This document shows positions 36,927 to 49,155 of a DNA stretch of 64,000 nt, piece after piece (position 1 is the stretch's first letter; each line of letters begins with the position of its first letter). The notes beneath the pieces are model-generated. The model had not been told where the DNA came from and did no database searches. It saw nothing but the letters and a program-made list of their open reading frames with translations. The DNA comes from Diphasiastrum complanatum (Eukaryota > Streptophyta > Lycopodiopsida > Lycopodiales > Lycopodiaceae): assembly GCA_029204225.1 (NCBI GenBank), contig MU831963.1:1-64000 (forward strand), written 5' to 3'. A program made the position numbers and the translations under genes.

Positions 36927-37846
36927 TAGAAGTTGAATATCTAAAACTAGACATTTTTTATTTATTCAAATTGAAATTTGACATGAAGTTTTTCTTGTTC
37001 TTACCTCTAGGGTTCTTCCTTTTTCTTTTACCCACACAAATCCATACACACACACACTATGATCTACACACATGCAAAAATATACGCACTCTTACGAATA
37101 CACACATACATAAACGCATGCACACACGTACATACACACACATACATCGGCCACTCGTCAACGACCATCGGCTTTCCTCCTAAACCAGCCGTCACCCATA
37201 TCGCCGATCGTCCGGCCGTCTATTGCCCATCAACGACCCATAGAGAGAGGGATGTCCCTCCATGCCCCTAAAAAAAATGAAGGAGGTTAAAATGTGTGTG
37301 TGTAGATATATAAACAAGGGGGTGTCTCCATTCAATTAAAAGTAAATATATCAATATTTACCCCCCCTACCATCTTCCCAATGCACACACACACACACAC
37401 ACAAACACACACTTTTTCTTAAATGTAAACCTCTCATAAAAAGATATAAATGTAAATCCACTAAAAAAATTTGAACTCCCACTTTCCATAAAACAAAAAA
37501 AGTGAAGGGGCTTTTTGGCTCCCCATAAATTAAGTTTTCTTTTTTTAAAAGGGAGATAAAAAAAAGTCCCCATCCAAACTCATATAGACATGCACACACC
37601 ATCGGCCACATTAATCACATATGCATACACACATGCACATTTCATACACACAAACACACAAACACACACACACACACACCATTGACCACATAAATCACAC
37701 ACACCATCAAGCACAAATCATACACACAAATTCACATACACAAATAATACATGCACTCACGTATATACACACACATACATCGGCCACCCGTCAACGACCA
37801 TCAGCGACCATCGGCCACCCGTCAACGACCGTTGGCCTTCCATTGT

Positions 37847-37895
<49 letters not shown>

Positions 37896-38527
37896 TATGT
37901 ACACTTTTGCACATGGGTATGGGTTCACCCATGCATCCTCCCCCCCCCTCACCCATGCATGAGCTTTTTCTTATTAAAAAACTTGGGGAGGAGGATGCGT
38001 GTATGGGGAATGTGCATATCCCCATACATTTGCAAATTTTGTGCATTGAGAAGTGGACTCCAAAAAGATTTCACACCCCCTCCCTCCCAATCACTAAATT
38101 CAAATATTTGAAGTTTGAAGTTAAGGTTTTATTTTCTTCACATGCTTCAATGTGCTTTAAACTTTAGCCAATAATCTTTATTACATGGCTTTCTTATTTA
38201 TTTTGAATTATCAAAGTTTTACCCATAAATCATAAACATAAAAATTTTCTTGACTACCTTAAACTAAGTTTTTTTTTTTTTCAATCCTTCAAACTCCTAT
38301 CTTGGCCCACCATGTGCATGTGTGTGCGTGTGTGTGTGTGCACGCCTATGTGTGTCTGTGCGCATGTTCGTTGTGTGTGTGAGCTTCCTCCGACACATAG
38401 AAGTGCGTGCACACACACACACACACACACACACATCTCCATATAAAAAACTTTTTGTGGATGAGGTATATTGTATGAAGTATATCTAGTCTAGAATCCT
38501 TTTTTCTCCTTTTCTCCCTCCCATGGG

Positions 38528-38602
<75 letters not shown>

Positions 38603-39077
38603 CAGGCTGACCAACCACCCATAGAGGGAGGGAGGTCCCTCCATGACCCTAAAAAAAAATTAAGAAGGTTAAAATGTGCACGCGTGTGTGTAGCTATATT
38701 AAACAAGGGTGTGTGTGTGTGTATGTGTAGATATATAAAACAAGGGAATGCCTCCATTCCATTGAAAATAAATATATTGATATATAGCCTCTCCCCTCCC
38801 ACATACACACATTTTTTATTTAATGTAAAACACCTCCCCTTTAAAACGTAAACCCCTCATAAAAAAATATGAACGTAAACCCCTTAAAAATGTGAACCCC
38901 CACTCCTTATGAAACAAAAAAAGTGAAGAGGCTTTTTGGCTCCCCATAAACTAAGTTTTATTTTTTTTTAAAAAGAGACAAAAACAAGTCCCCATCAAGA
39001 AGCCCTCCCCAAAAAAAAAAAAAACAAAAAAAAACTAAGATATTTAAGGACGGGAGCATATCTTTTTTTAACACTCC
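36927..39077. repeat. Microsatellite-rich region with a diverged direct duplication
   Basis: CA/TG tracts (37045-37145, 37383-37410, 37660-37680, 38405-38435), (TA)20 at 37852-37891 and (CT)n at 38534-38596. Segments at 37264-37560 and 38635-38990 are diverged direct copies: both have GGTTAAAATGTG, a TG tract, TATATAAACAAGGG, CTCCATTC, and later GGCTTTTTGGCTCCCCATAA. The phrase CATCGGCCACCCGTCAACGACC recurs at 37143, 37783 and 37810. No gene is supported. Confidence 0.75.
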
Positions 39078-39597
39078 CTCGTCTTTTTTGTCACATGGCA
39101 AAACCCACCCACCCATCTCCTCCGAGCACTTAAACCATCGACCTCTTGCCCAAACACTTAGAATTTGCTTTGCATAGGAACACAGATCATGCTACACAGT
39201 AACACAGACAAAAAACTCTCTCCACAGCAAGCTCACATAGCAACTGTATTTCTCAAAATGAAATTACACTGTACATATAGTTGTTCACTCGGGCAACACA
39301 TGCATGACCCAGGTTGCCGTTGGTGGGATGCGTGTCTCTCGTCTTTTTTGTCACATGGCAAAACCCACCCACCCATCTCCTCCGAGCACTTAAACCATCG
39401 ACCTCTTGCCCAAACACTTAGAATTTGCTTTGCATAGGAACACAGATCATGCTACACAGTAACACAGACAAAAAACTCTCTCCACAGCAAGCTCACATAG
39501 CAACTGTATTTCTCAAAATGAAATTACACTGTACATATAGTTGTTCACTCGGGCAACACATGCATGACCCAGGTTGCCGTTGGTGGGATGCGTGTCC
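39078..39597. repeat. 260-bp perfect or near-perfect tandem duplication
   Basis: Copy 1 39078-39337, copy 2 39338-39597, each starting CTCGTCTTTTTTGTCACATG and ending GGGATGCGTGTC. No difference was noted on reading, so the doubling is recent. It lies just downstream (in the minus sense) of C3 and its purine tract, so it may be part of that element's 3' LTR. Confidence 0.85.
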
Positions 39598-39743
39598 CGT
39601 CGACTTTTCTCATGGCGAGGCCAACTAATCCTTATCCACTAATAGGACCCACAGTACAGTAGCACAGTGATTCTACTTTAATTCTAACTCTCTCCCTGAA
39701 AGTAGAGTCTACTTTATATACAATCATATACATAGCTTTAAAG

Positions 39744-40707
39744 TCAACAAACTTTAAGTACATAAAGCTTTGATCTAAACTTATCAAACTTTTCTCCAAC
39801 AAGTGGCTTAGTGAAAATATCAGCTAGTTGTTCATCTGTGCTACAATGAACAACATGAATTTCACTACTCAGCAGTCTCTCACATATAAAGTGATACTGA
39901 ATCTCAATGTATTTAGTTCTCGCATGGAACACTGGATTTTTTGCTAGCTGAATGCCACTTTGACTGTCGCTATGTAATGTCATGAAATTTTTCTGCTTCA
40001 TGCCAACTTCTTCCAAGATTTGTCTCAACCATATAGCTTTCTGTGCTGCACTACACATTGTCTTATACTCTGCTTCTGTGGTGGAAAGAGCAATTGTACT
40101 TTGCTTCTTACTACCAGGAAAAGCAACTACCACAAAACTGGAATACATACCCTGTGGTGGATCTACGATCATCATAGTCACCTCCCCAATCCGCATCCAC
40201 ATAGCCACACAACTCAGGTAAACCATCATGCTTCTTGTAAATCAAGCCATACTCTGAAGTGCCTTTCACATAACGCAAAATGCGTTTAGCTGTCTTCACA
40301 ATGGTAGGACTTCTATTTTGAAGATGGACTGTCGTACTGCATGCTTCTGACCAAAAATCTTTTGGTAGTTTCATCTCGGCTAGCATAGATCTGACACTTT
40401 CCACAATCGTACGATTCTTGCGCTCAGCTACACCATTGAGAGCAGGAGTATGAGCTTGTGTAAATTGTCTTTTAATCCCACATTGATCATAAAGATCATT
40501 GAAGTCATTAGACTTGTACTCACCTCCACTATCTGATCTTAGGACTTTGATCTTCCTACTTGTCTGATTTTTGACCAATGCTTTGAAGCTCTTGAAGTTG
40601 TCAAATGCATCTGATTTCTTCTTCAAGAAGTAGATCCACGTCTTACGTGACATATCATCAATAAAGGTCATGAAATAGAAGGCTTTACCTAAGGACATGG
40701 TCCTCAT
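39744..40707 (-). pseudogene. Copia C3: integrase fused to RNase H by internal deletion
   Basis: The minus frame 40707-40111 reads integrase (MTFIDDMSRKTWIYFLKKKS, KVLRSDSGGEYKSNDF, LNGVAERKNRTIVESVRSML, KLPKDFWSEA, HLQNRSPT) and passes without a stop into IVKTAKRILRYVKGTSEYGL and CGYVDADWGGDYDDRRSTTG, which is the RT C-terminus/RNase H. A frameshift near 40120 leads to STIALSTTEAEYKTMCSAAQ, DSQSGIQLAKNPVFHARTK and ADIFTKPL, ending at 39744. Everything from late integrase through most of RT is missing. A purine tract CAGGGAGAGAG (minus sense, near 39690) suggests the 3' LTR lies to the left. Confidence 0.85.
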
Positions 40708-40796
40708 AGGCCCACATAAATCTGTGTGGATTAAATCCAGGATGTTCGTTGCTCTTGCAATAGCCCCTTTATTGAACTTCTCTCGATGCTGCTTCC

Positions 40797-40798
<2 letters not shown>

Positions 40799-40888
<90 letters not shown>
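40799..40888. repeat. (TG)45 microsatellite
   Basis: Uninterrupted TG run marking the broken right edge of C3 within its integrase/pre-integrase region. Confidence 0.95.
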
Positions 40889-40889
<1 letters not shown>

Positions 40890-41130
40890 TGTCATTTTGA
40901 TTTTGCTTGTTCAGTTTGCTTTTGCTTTAGATTGTTCTTTTGCTTGTGTTTGTGAATTGTGAATGTAATTGTGATTGTTGCAAAAATTTAGTTTGCATGT
41001 TGTTTTGTCGCACTAGTTTAGTTTACATACTATCTTTTCTTGTAGTAGTTTAGTTTTCTTGATAACATAGTTTTAGTTTTAGTTTTCATACAGTTTTTTC
41101 ATAATGTTTATGTGGTTGCTATTGCTCCCA

Positions 41131-43470
41131 CTAGTCCTCATAGCTAGTGGAAGTGGTGGTCAGCAAAGTTGGCACAATTAGCTCTCTAGCTCTTTCGGTG
41201 GTTGAAATTCTGAAGTTGGCCATAGGTTTGAGAGTGGTTGCACATCTAGTAGCAATTGTAGCTTTGGTAGTGGTTGTGGTGGTGTGATCTCTTGGTCCTC
41301 CTGCTAGAAAGCAAAGATAGTATGATGTGGATTTTCTTGTGTCCACATTACCAGTCCAATCAAAGTCAAAATAAATAAGTAATGCCAAAGCATCCTCTGT
41401 ATTTCCATTATAACACAAAGCATAGTACTTACTGACTCAAATGTATCTTAGTACTCTGAGTAGAGCTTTCCATTGAGGTTTGACATAAACACTGACAATG
41501 TGCTGACTGTAAATGCTAGATCAGATCTAATGCAGACCATGACATACATGATCAATCCAACTATTGACTGATAGGGGTATCTGCACATCTCTTTCTTCTC
41601 TGCATTGTGTCGGCGGGCACATATCCTTTGACAGTTTCAATCTTGGGTCCATAGGCGAGTCTATTGACTTGCAGTTTTCCAGGCCATACCTGTAGACATA
41701 CATGTAGAGTACATTGGTTAGATACCTTTCTTGACTTAACGTGAACTTCTCTTGGCTCTGTCTCTTGTTATCTCGATTCCCAAAAGGTAGTGCACACAGC
41801 CTGGATCGGTCATTTCGAATTCCTTTGACAAAAGTGTCTTCGTCTCATGAAGCAACTTATTCGAATTGCTGATGATCAGTGAGTCACCGACATATAGAGC
41901 TATTTTGACATAGCTTGAGCCTTTGTGTTTGAGATAAACATTAGGATCAACAGAGTTTGGAATGAAATCATGCTACAACAAAAATTGATTGATTCTATCG
42001 AACCAGGCCCTTGGAGCTTGCTTTAGCCCATAGAGAGCTCTTTGCAGCTTACATACATTATGTTCTTGGCCTTGAAGGACATAACCTTTAGGTTGATAGA
42101 TGTAGATGTCTTCTTGTATATATCCGTTCAGGAAGGCTATCTGAACATCCATCTTGTGAACTTCCAGATCTTCGGCAGCTGCGAAGGCGAATAAAGATCG
42201 AATTAATTGAAGTTTTATGACTGGATTGTATGTCTCAGTGTAATCAATCCCATAGGTTTGTTCATAACCTTTGACGACTAGTCGAGCTTTCCATTTGGCT
42301 GTCAGACCATTCGGATTGAGCTTCAACTTGAAGATCCAGTTAGTATCGATGATCTTTGCATCTATGGGAGCTTCGATAAGATGCCAGGTCATGCTCTTCA
42401 TTAATGAATTGTACTCAACATGCATGGCAGAACGCTAGCTGTCTGCATTCTCGACAATGCTTCTGTTACTGATGTAGGTTCATCGTTGTTGATGAATGCC
42501 CGAGGGGTAAAATGATTAGATTCTTGTTGATGTTGAGCAGATCTTCGAACAATAGTCAGTTGCTGGGATGATGATTCTCCTTGATGTGTGACAGGGGTAT
42601 TTTTGATGTTCGTCAGGACAGTTGCAGGTCGAGGCCTATCGATGGTGATGGGAGTCATTGGAACGAACTCTTGCATTGGCTGCTTCTGCTTGAAGTCGAA
42701 AAATTTGTCTTCGAGGAAGACGACGTCTCGATTAATTGGGATTCGGCTTGACTCGATATCAAAAATTTGATATGCTTTGTGTGATGTCGAGTATCCAGTG
42801 AAGATACTCCTGTAGTTGATAGGGTCAAGTTTCTTTCTCAGATTAGAGAGAATGTGTACATAACAAAGACAGCCAAATACTGGAAGTGTGTTAGACTCGG
42901 TTTGTATCCATATAAAGCTTCAAATGGAGTCTTTGAGGCAATTGCTTTGGTACTTGAATAGTTCTGCAGATAGCAAACTGTTGAAATAACTTTAGCCCAA
43001 AAATTCTTGGTGAGGTGAGCATTTGACATCATTGATCGTGCTACATTTAGCAATGTTCGGTTCTTCCTTTCGACTACTCCATTTTGTTGTGGTGTGTAGC
43101 TGGTGGTGAACTGATGATGAATGCCGAATGATGCCAGATAGTCGGACATTTCGTCTAACAGGAACTCTCCACCACTGTTTGTATGAAATGTCTTGAGTCA
43201 TTGACCAATTCGTGTCTCAGAAAACTGTTTGAAATCTTTGAAATAGTTAAGGTAATGAAATACTTTGGATCAAACAATGATGGAGTTTGCATTGGACCAT
43301 ATATCTGAATGAACAACATCTAGAACATCTGTTGATGCATGGCTATGACTTGATCTAAAAGGAATCCTAGTCTGTTTTCCAATGATGCAATTATGACAAA
43401 CAGGGAGGTCGACTTTGTTGGTTGGATAACTGCGATCAAGTGCTAAGGATTGTTTGAACATATTTGACAC
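41131..43470 (-). pseudogene. Copia C4: pre-integrase, integrase, RT and RNase H remnants
   Basis: From the right: VCHNCIIGKQTRIPFRSSH and DVVHSDIW (pre-integrase/integrase start), FTTSYTPQQNGVVERKNRTL, FWAKVISTVCYLQNYSSTKA, FEALYGYKPSLTH; RT MTWHLIEAPIDAKIIDTNWI, RLVVKGYEQTYGIDYTETYN, VQIAFLNGYIQEDIYIYQPK, LYGLKQAPRAWFDRINQF, a TAG, then ALYVGDSLIIS at 41883-41894. The usual YVDD here is YVGD, so the RT lacks a catalytic Asp. RNase H is FDFDWTGNVDTRKSTSYYLC. Gag and protease are absent. Confidence 0.85.
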
Positions 43471-44937
43471 AAATGTACGATTCCAGTGTGTTGAAAATTC
43501 AGCCCACAGTTGTCACCTTGGAATCATGACTTAGACAACCAATTTATTTGAAGAACATCTACAAACGAGCTTCTAGCTGATCTCCAGCAAAGGGTAACCA
43601 ATCCTGTCATAATTTCAATTTCAGATGTTAAGTTTAATAACTTGAAGTCATTGAAGACTTGGCCATCTTCAAAGACTTCCACAAACTTGCATTTGCAACA
43701 AGTCTGCAGATTTACATTGCTTTCGCAACAGTTTGTTAAAATACTCTAAGTGTCGCGACAGTCTACAGAAATGAACTATGTTCACCACAGTGTCATTTTC
43801 ACATTTTTTGAAATGTGAAAATAGCATAGTTCAACAGTTTTGCAACAGTTCATAGAGTTTAACTTGTGCAGTTCAAAAGTTCAGTTGTTTTTTTACCACC
43901 TTCATCTTTTTTGCAAATGCGAAGAGAGAGAAAATTCCTGAAGGTCATCTATTGTCATGAGTTAAACTGTTTTAAAGACACCTTTGCTTTTTAAAGGACA
44001 CCTTCATCTTTTCTAAGGGTATCTTCATCTTTTTAAGGACACCTTCGTCTTTTTCGCCTTTTTCCGAAAAAATGTGAAGAGAGAGAAAAAAACAAAGGTC
44101 GTCTATTTTTGAACGAGGGACGTTCCCAACCACTTTCCAAAATTTGCAAAGTGAGAGAAAACCACTTCATGTAAAATGCGAAGTGAGAGAATTTGCGATG
44201 TCCTTGTCTGCGTCAACATTCCCAAATCGTTGACAGTATACACTATGTATAGTTGTCACAGAAGCCATATACTTCTAAGTACAACGGCTTACCTAATTAG
44301 GTGACAATCATTTATTGTAGTTAATACATGGATGCAAACTATAAAATAGATCATCCCAGCATAGATTACATGAGACGTTCCATCCATAAGACATATTATT
44401 TGAGTCTCCCAGTTATGCCGTCATTCTGTTTTGTAACTGCCATTGTTGTGCTTCAGTGTAATATAGCAGCAATTCGCTTTTTATCTGTGTATAACGTAGA
44501 TGAATTCTTATTGTGATTTGAATGCACTCTATCACTGTTTGATCACGCTTGTTTACTCACTCTAATCAGAACACGGACTTCTACGACTCCTCAGTTTTTT
44601 ATCAGATGATGGTTGTCTTTGACAATGAGAGACTTGTGATATCATACTGCTATTGCAATCTATTTCAGAACCAAACTTCTCATTGAATCCATTTTTCAGT
44701 AATACCACACACACCATCTCTAATCTCTTCGGTGGACTGTACTCTTGGTTTTGAGTATAATTAATTTTTAAGATCCTGTTGGGCAACTAAGAACACTTAA
44801 AGCTGTGATTGCATTTTGCATAAGCTTTCTATTAGATTGTTTTTGCACTTAACAGCTGATTGTAACGGGAGAGCTGTTCCGCAATATTCTTCCTCTCTTC
44901 TCCGTTCACGTTTTTCCAACTCCCTTGCCCCATCAAA
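43471..44937. other. Putative LTR and flank, no gene
   Basis: AT-rich sequence with repeated GGACACCTTC(A/G)TCTTTT phrases near 43975-44060. It directly precedes the primer-binding site of C5, so its right part should be the C5 5' LTR; its start could not be fixed. Confidence 0.5.
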
Positions 44938-44938
44938 T

Positions 44939-44950
44939 TGGTATCAGAGC
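44939..44950 (+). other. Primer-binding site of copia C5
   Basis: TGGTATCAGAGC, complementary to the 3' end of initiator tRNA-Met, the usual plant copia primer site; gag ATG follows within 60 bp. Confidence 0.85.
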
Positions 44951-44976
44951 ATAGCTCATATAAATTGAGAGATTAA

Positions 44977-47199
44977 GTGTGTTCTATTTGTATTACTGTT
45001 AGTATGTCTCGTATAGGTAGCTCTTCGTCTTCATCATCCAAGGAAGCTAGAATCATTGACAAGTTCAATGGTTCTAACTTCTACATCTGGAAGTTAAAAC
45101 TCCATATGATGTTGATAGATAGAGATCTTTGGGATGTAGTACAAGGTGTTGACCTGAAACCAGAAGATGGTGATCAAGCGAAGGCATGGAAGATCAAACA
45201 TCAGAAGGCCTTAGCATGTATCACACTCAATTTGGCCGACTCCCAAATATCCCATGTTATCACATGCAAAACCTCTAAGGATGCATTAGATTTGTTATCA
45301 AATCTCTATGAGACTCATGATGTAACAAATGGATTACATCTAAGAAGGAAGTTCTTTACTCTTAGCATGTCTGATTCTACTGCCATCACTTCTTACGTCA
45401 ACAACTTCAAGTCTTTATTGGATCAGTTATCAGTTGTAGGATGTTCTATTCAAGATGATGATGCTGTTATGACCTTGTTTTCTTCTCTTCCAAAGTCGTA
45501 TGAACACTTTGTGGTGATGATCTCCACACAACCCGACCTCACTCTTCAAAAGGTGATTGGTCACCTACTTCAAGAAGAAATGAGGAGAAAGACTAGTAGC
45601 CTGTCTATAAAGACAAATCCATGGCTCTATACACCAAGAAGAAAGACTATTCCAAGGGCAAGAATCACGTGCAGCAGCAACAACAGAAGCCTCATACTCA
45701 AGGTGAGAATAGTGAATCATGAAAGAAGCTTTTCTGCAGATATTGCAAGGAAGCGAATCACGACATCAAGGAGTGTCGCATCTGCATCTACAAAGAGGCA
45801 AATAAGCAACAACAACAACAATAGCCAGACTCCTCCAACACGGCAGAATTCAAGGAGTCAGATACACATTTGTTAATGGCTTACAACAACAGCAGCTGAG
45901 ACTGTGATAGCTGGTACCTGAACAACAGTGCTACCCAACACATGACCTCTCGGAAAGAATGGTTTACCGAGTATACAGCCTATAGCAGAGATCAATTCAT
46001 CTACCTCGGAGATTCTAGCACCATACGTGTGGAAGGCAAAGGAGCAGTGAAGATCACATTCAACAACGATCCATCTATTTGTGTTCCCAACGTCGTCCTT
46101 CACGTTCCTCAGCTATCAAAGAACCTATTATCAGTCTCTAAGATAACTGATGAGGGCTATATTGTTACTTTCTCATCTGAGTAGTGTACAATATTCGAGG
46201 AGGATACTACTCTGACTACATGCACTAGAGTCGAGAATCTTTACTACTCTCTAATTCAATTGCATTAGCTAGTATCTCTAATGAAAATGTAAATGACAGT
46301 GCTGTTCTGTGGCATAGTCGATTTGGACACATGAATACAAGATCACTTTCCTATATGCGTTGTAATAACTTAGTTGATGGATTGTATTTCCCTTCTTCAT
46401 TAGATAGGAAAGCTTTCTTTTGTGAATCATGCATCTATGGCAAACACTCCCAAAGCAAGTTTTCAAATCACATTCCATCAAAACAAAGCATGTATTGGAT
46501 CTTGTACATAGCGATCTTTGTGGTCCAATGCCAACTTCGTCCTTAGGAGATGCAGTCTATTTTATCACTTTCATAGATGATTATTCTAGATGGTCTACAG
46601 TCATGTTCATTAAGCACAAATCTGAAGCCTTTGAATGCCTCAAGAGATTCAAGGCCATGGCTGAGACACAAACATCTACAAAAGTGAAGGCACTTCGAAC
46701 TGATGGTGGCGGCGAATACATCTCTAATGAGATGTCTGACTACATGGCGTTAGAAGACAGTTCACCGCTTCCTATTCACCTCAATAGAACGGAATTGCAG
46801 AAAGGAAGAATTGAACTCTTCTCAACTCAGCCAGATCCATGCTACATCAAGCACACCTACCTGCGAAGTTCTGGGCAGAAGCTACTGCCACAGCTGAGAC
46901 ACAAACGTCTACAAAAGTGAAGGCACTCTGAACTGATGGTGGTGGCGAATACATCTCTAATGAGATGTTCGACTACATGGCTGAACATGGTGTTAGAAGA
47001 CAGTTCACCGCTTCCTATTCACCTCAACAAAACGAGATTGCAGAAAGGAAGAATTGAACTCTTCTCAACTCAGCCAGATCCATGCTACATCAAGCACACC
47101 TACCTGCGAAGTTCTGGGCAAAAGCTACTGCCACAGCCTGTTACATGCAGAACAGATCCAGCACCAAAGCCGTCAATAACAAACAGTTCATTTATGTAG
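44977..47199 (+). pseudogene. Copia C5: gag, protease and partial integrase
   Basis: Gag from ATG 44977 or 45004 (MSRIGSSSSSSSKEARIIDK): FNGSNFYIWKLKLHMMLID, KALACITLNLADSQISHVI, LLSNLYETHDVTNGLHLRRK, MTLFSSLPKSYEHFVVMIS. A frameshift near 45620 precedes the zinc knuckle, read as FCRYCKEANHDIKEC. The protease is CDSWYLNNSATQHMTS (usual LDSGATxHM, so the catalytic Asp is Asn). Then VLHVPQLSKNLLSVSKI, a TAG, LWHSRFGHMNTRSLSYM, HSDLCGPMP, FIDDYSRWSTV and RTDGGGEYISNE. The integrase core is then duplicated (see the separate entry) and ends with FWAKATATACYMQNRSSTKA. RT, RNase H and 3' LTR are missing. Confidence 0.85.
46660..47135. repeat. Tandem duplication within the C5 integrase
   Basis: Copy 1 46660-46892 (233 bp) and copy 2 46893-47135 (243 bp), both from GCTGAGACACAAAC to GCTACTGCCACA. 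Copy 1 lacks CTGAACATGG, present in copy 2, and copy 2 has its own stop (CTCTGAACT). So each copy broke differently after, or at, duplication. Confidence 0.9.
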
Positions 47200-47649
47200 A
47201 CTGTTTGTAAGAGAGTGATTTCGTTGAGTGAATTAAAGGATAGTTAGAATGAGTAGGAGTAAGATTAACTCCAACACCACTATCATATTTGTATGTCATA
47301 TAAGTGTGCATTGAATTTTGGACAATGAACACTCATTGCCACATGGTGAGCGCTCAATGTCCAGTCCAAATCTCCCTGCGGTGCCAATAAGCAAAGAGTT
47401 TGGAAAATTGGTCTATTCAATGACCTTTTCATTTGTTAAAACGAAAAATATTACTAAAAACACCTTCCCAAAGCATAAAGGATGGCGAGAGAGTCTTACG
47501 GGTCCTAGTTTCTCACTTGCTGTGCTTCTAAAATTTCTCATCAAACTTTTTACGAGACATAACAAGATCTATGAATTTCAACATTGTTGTTGCCCAACCA
47601 ATGCTTCAAATGGAGGTGATTTAGATTTTGCAAGTGGAGAAGTGAGTTT
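47200..47649. other. No gene recognised
   Basis: A 111-codon plus-strand ORF (47318-47653) has no motif that I recognise; it is probably fortuitous. Confidence 0.4.
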
Positions 47650-48690
47650 CTAGCATCACAAAGGGATTGTTGAAAAAGAAAAGTTCATGTTTCTAGATAT
47701 GCCACAATGTGAAAAAGAAGATGATGGTTTCTATGCTTAAAACGAAATACTAGTGCATGAGCAACAAGAGCAGTTAAAGATGCAAATATTAAACTGGCTC
47801 CATCAAAAGAGAATGGAAGTCAAATCTATCTTTTTGCAAGTTATCCTTCTTGAGTGCATGGCCCAATTAAATGCTCAAATATATCAAATATAGTATTATA
47901 AAATTTCCTCAAGAGTGACAGGTAGGTGGAGCACAACGTAACAAATAACATTGAGCAAACCATTTGCAAAAGAATGCCAAAAACAACTTGGACATTTTTC
48001 AACTTGGGCAATGATTCAAAATGGCAAACATTTGTTTTGAAAGCTTATTGTAGGAAAGATGTGACAAAATCATAAACACCAAGCACTTTAGTATCATCCT
48101 TAGGAGTAGGAAAATTTTGACTTAGTGAAATATTCTTTGGCAAACCATGAAGACTCGAAACCACGCATTTGTGCTCATTCACAAAGTTTAAGAGAACAAA
48201 GCTACTCCAAAAAATGTCTGGACAATATCAGTTTTTGGTCCCACAATCTGCATACTATTAACAATGGAAGGAAACAAAGATGCAATGACAACCAAAGCAA
48301 AACGGTTCCACCACAAGGGTCATCAAGTCTAGTTCCAACTTCTAAAGGAATAATGATAACATCCCCTACTCTAGATGCATGACCAAAATACAATGGACTT
48401 GTTTGGCACTAAAAACTTCAAACTAAATGGAATAAGTTGACCAAGAGTTCCCCGAGCTTGTCAAAATCCATCAAAAATAGAATTTTTACACAATGAGTTG
48501 AAAACATTGGAAACATCTACTTGCAAAACAACCCAATCAAGATGAATGTCAAACAAAGTCTTTCTAAAAAGGAAGTGGCAATGAGTTGAAAACATTGGAA
48601 ACATCTACTTGCAAAACAACCCAATCAAGATGAATGTCAAACAAAGTCTTTCTAAAAAGGAAGTGGAGGAGCTGAGTTAACCTAGGCATG
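47650..48690 (-). pseudogene. Second LINE remnant, same family as 7.1-9.7 kb
   Basis: The minus strand reads FDIHLDWVVLQVDVSNVFNS, LYFGHASRVGDV...DDP, KCVVSSLHGLPKNISLSQNF, KVLGVYDF and ESLPKLKNVQVVFGILLQMV. Each has a collinear partner in the first LINE (LHPDWVVLQVDVKNAFNF, LYFSHASHLGDV...GDP, KCVAWCPQGLLPELPLPTGF, RVLGIPIG, LLPKLGNAQVALGILTQCF). The ADD motif is lost in a gap. Much more decayed than the first copy. Confidence 0.7.
48491..48666. repeat. 88-bp tandem duplication
   Basis: CAATGAGTTGAAAACATTGG starts at 48491 and 48579; both units end AAAAGGAAGTGG. It doubles the VVLQVDV segment of the LINE remnant. Confidence 0.9.
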
Positions 48691-49155
48691 CTCTACTTCC
48701 AAATCAGCTCTTTGATCAATTCAATAATTTTCCCATTTGAATTTTTTCTATGGCTCATGGGAATCCTTTACTATTATTGATCAAACTATCACTGTGTTGA
48801 TAGTGGATTGTGGCATCTTCTGAGTACTCCCCGTGCAACTTTTATTATTATAGTATCATGTACGAATGTATCGGTATCATAACACAACCTCAAGAATGAA
48901 TTTCTGTTTATATTGATACTCTTGAGACTTCAGGCTCTACTGAAAAGAGAGCACGAAGACCTAGCAGCTAGCTTATTCTTGCACAGCTACAGGAAATCTG
49001 CCATGGAAAAGCAGCTCTGTGGGTTTTTTTCTTCATCAGATGAATCATAGTGAGTAATGAGAAGGGTGGAGACAGATCCGTCACACCTGGCTTTGGAAAA
49101 TTCGACTGAATTGCTTCGGGTCCTTGAGGAGCCACTGAATCCGCAGCTGTGATTT

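Noticed and set aside
36990-37990. Regular CA/CGGCCACCCGTCAACGACC phrases as a CRISPR-like array
   Set aside because: Only three copies, irregular spacing and a plant nuclear setting; it is a local duplication.
37621-38167. Overlapping His/Thr/Tyr-rich ORFs at 37-38.2 kb
   Set aside because: They arise from CA, TA and CCCATACA-type simple repeats.
47318-47653. 111-codon ORF as a gene
   Set aside because: No domain, unusual composition, and flanked by decayed elements; length alone is not convincing in AT-rich DNA.
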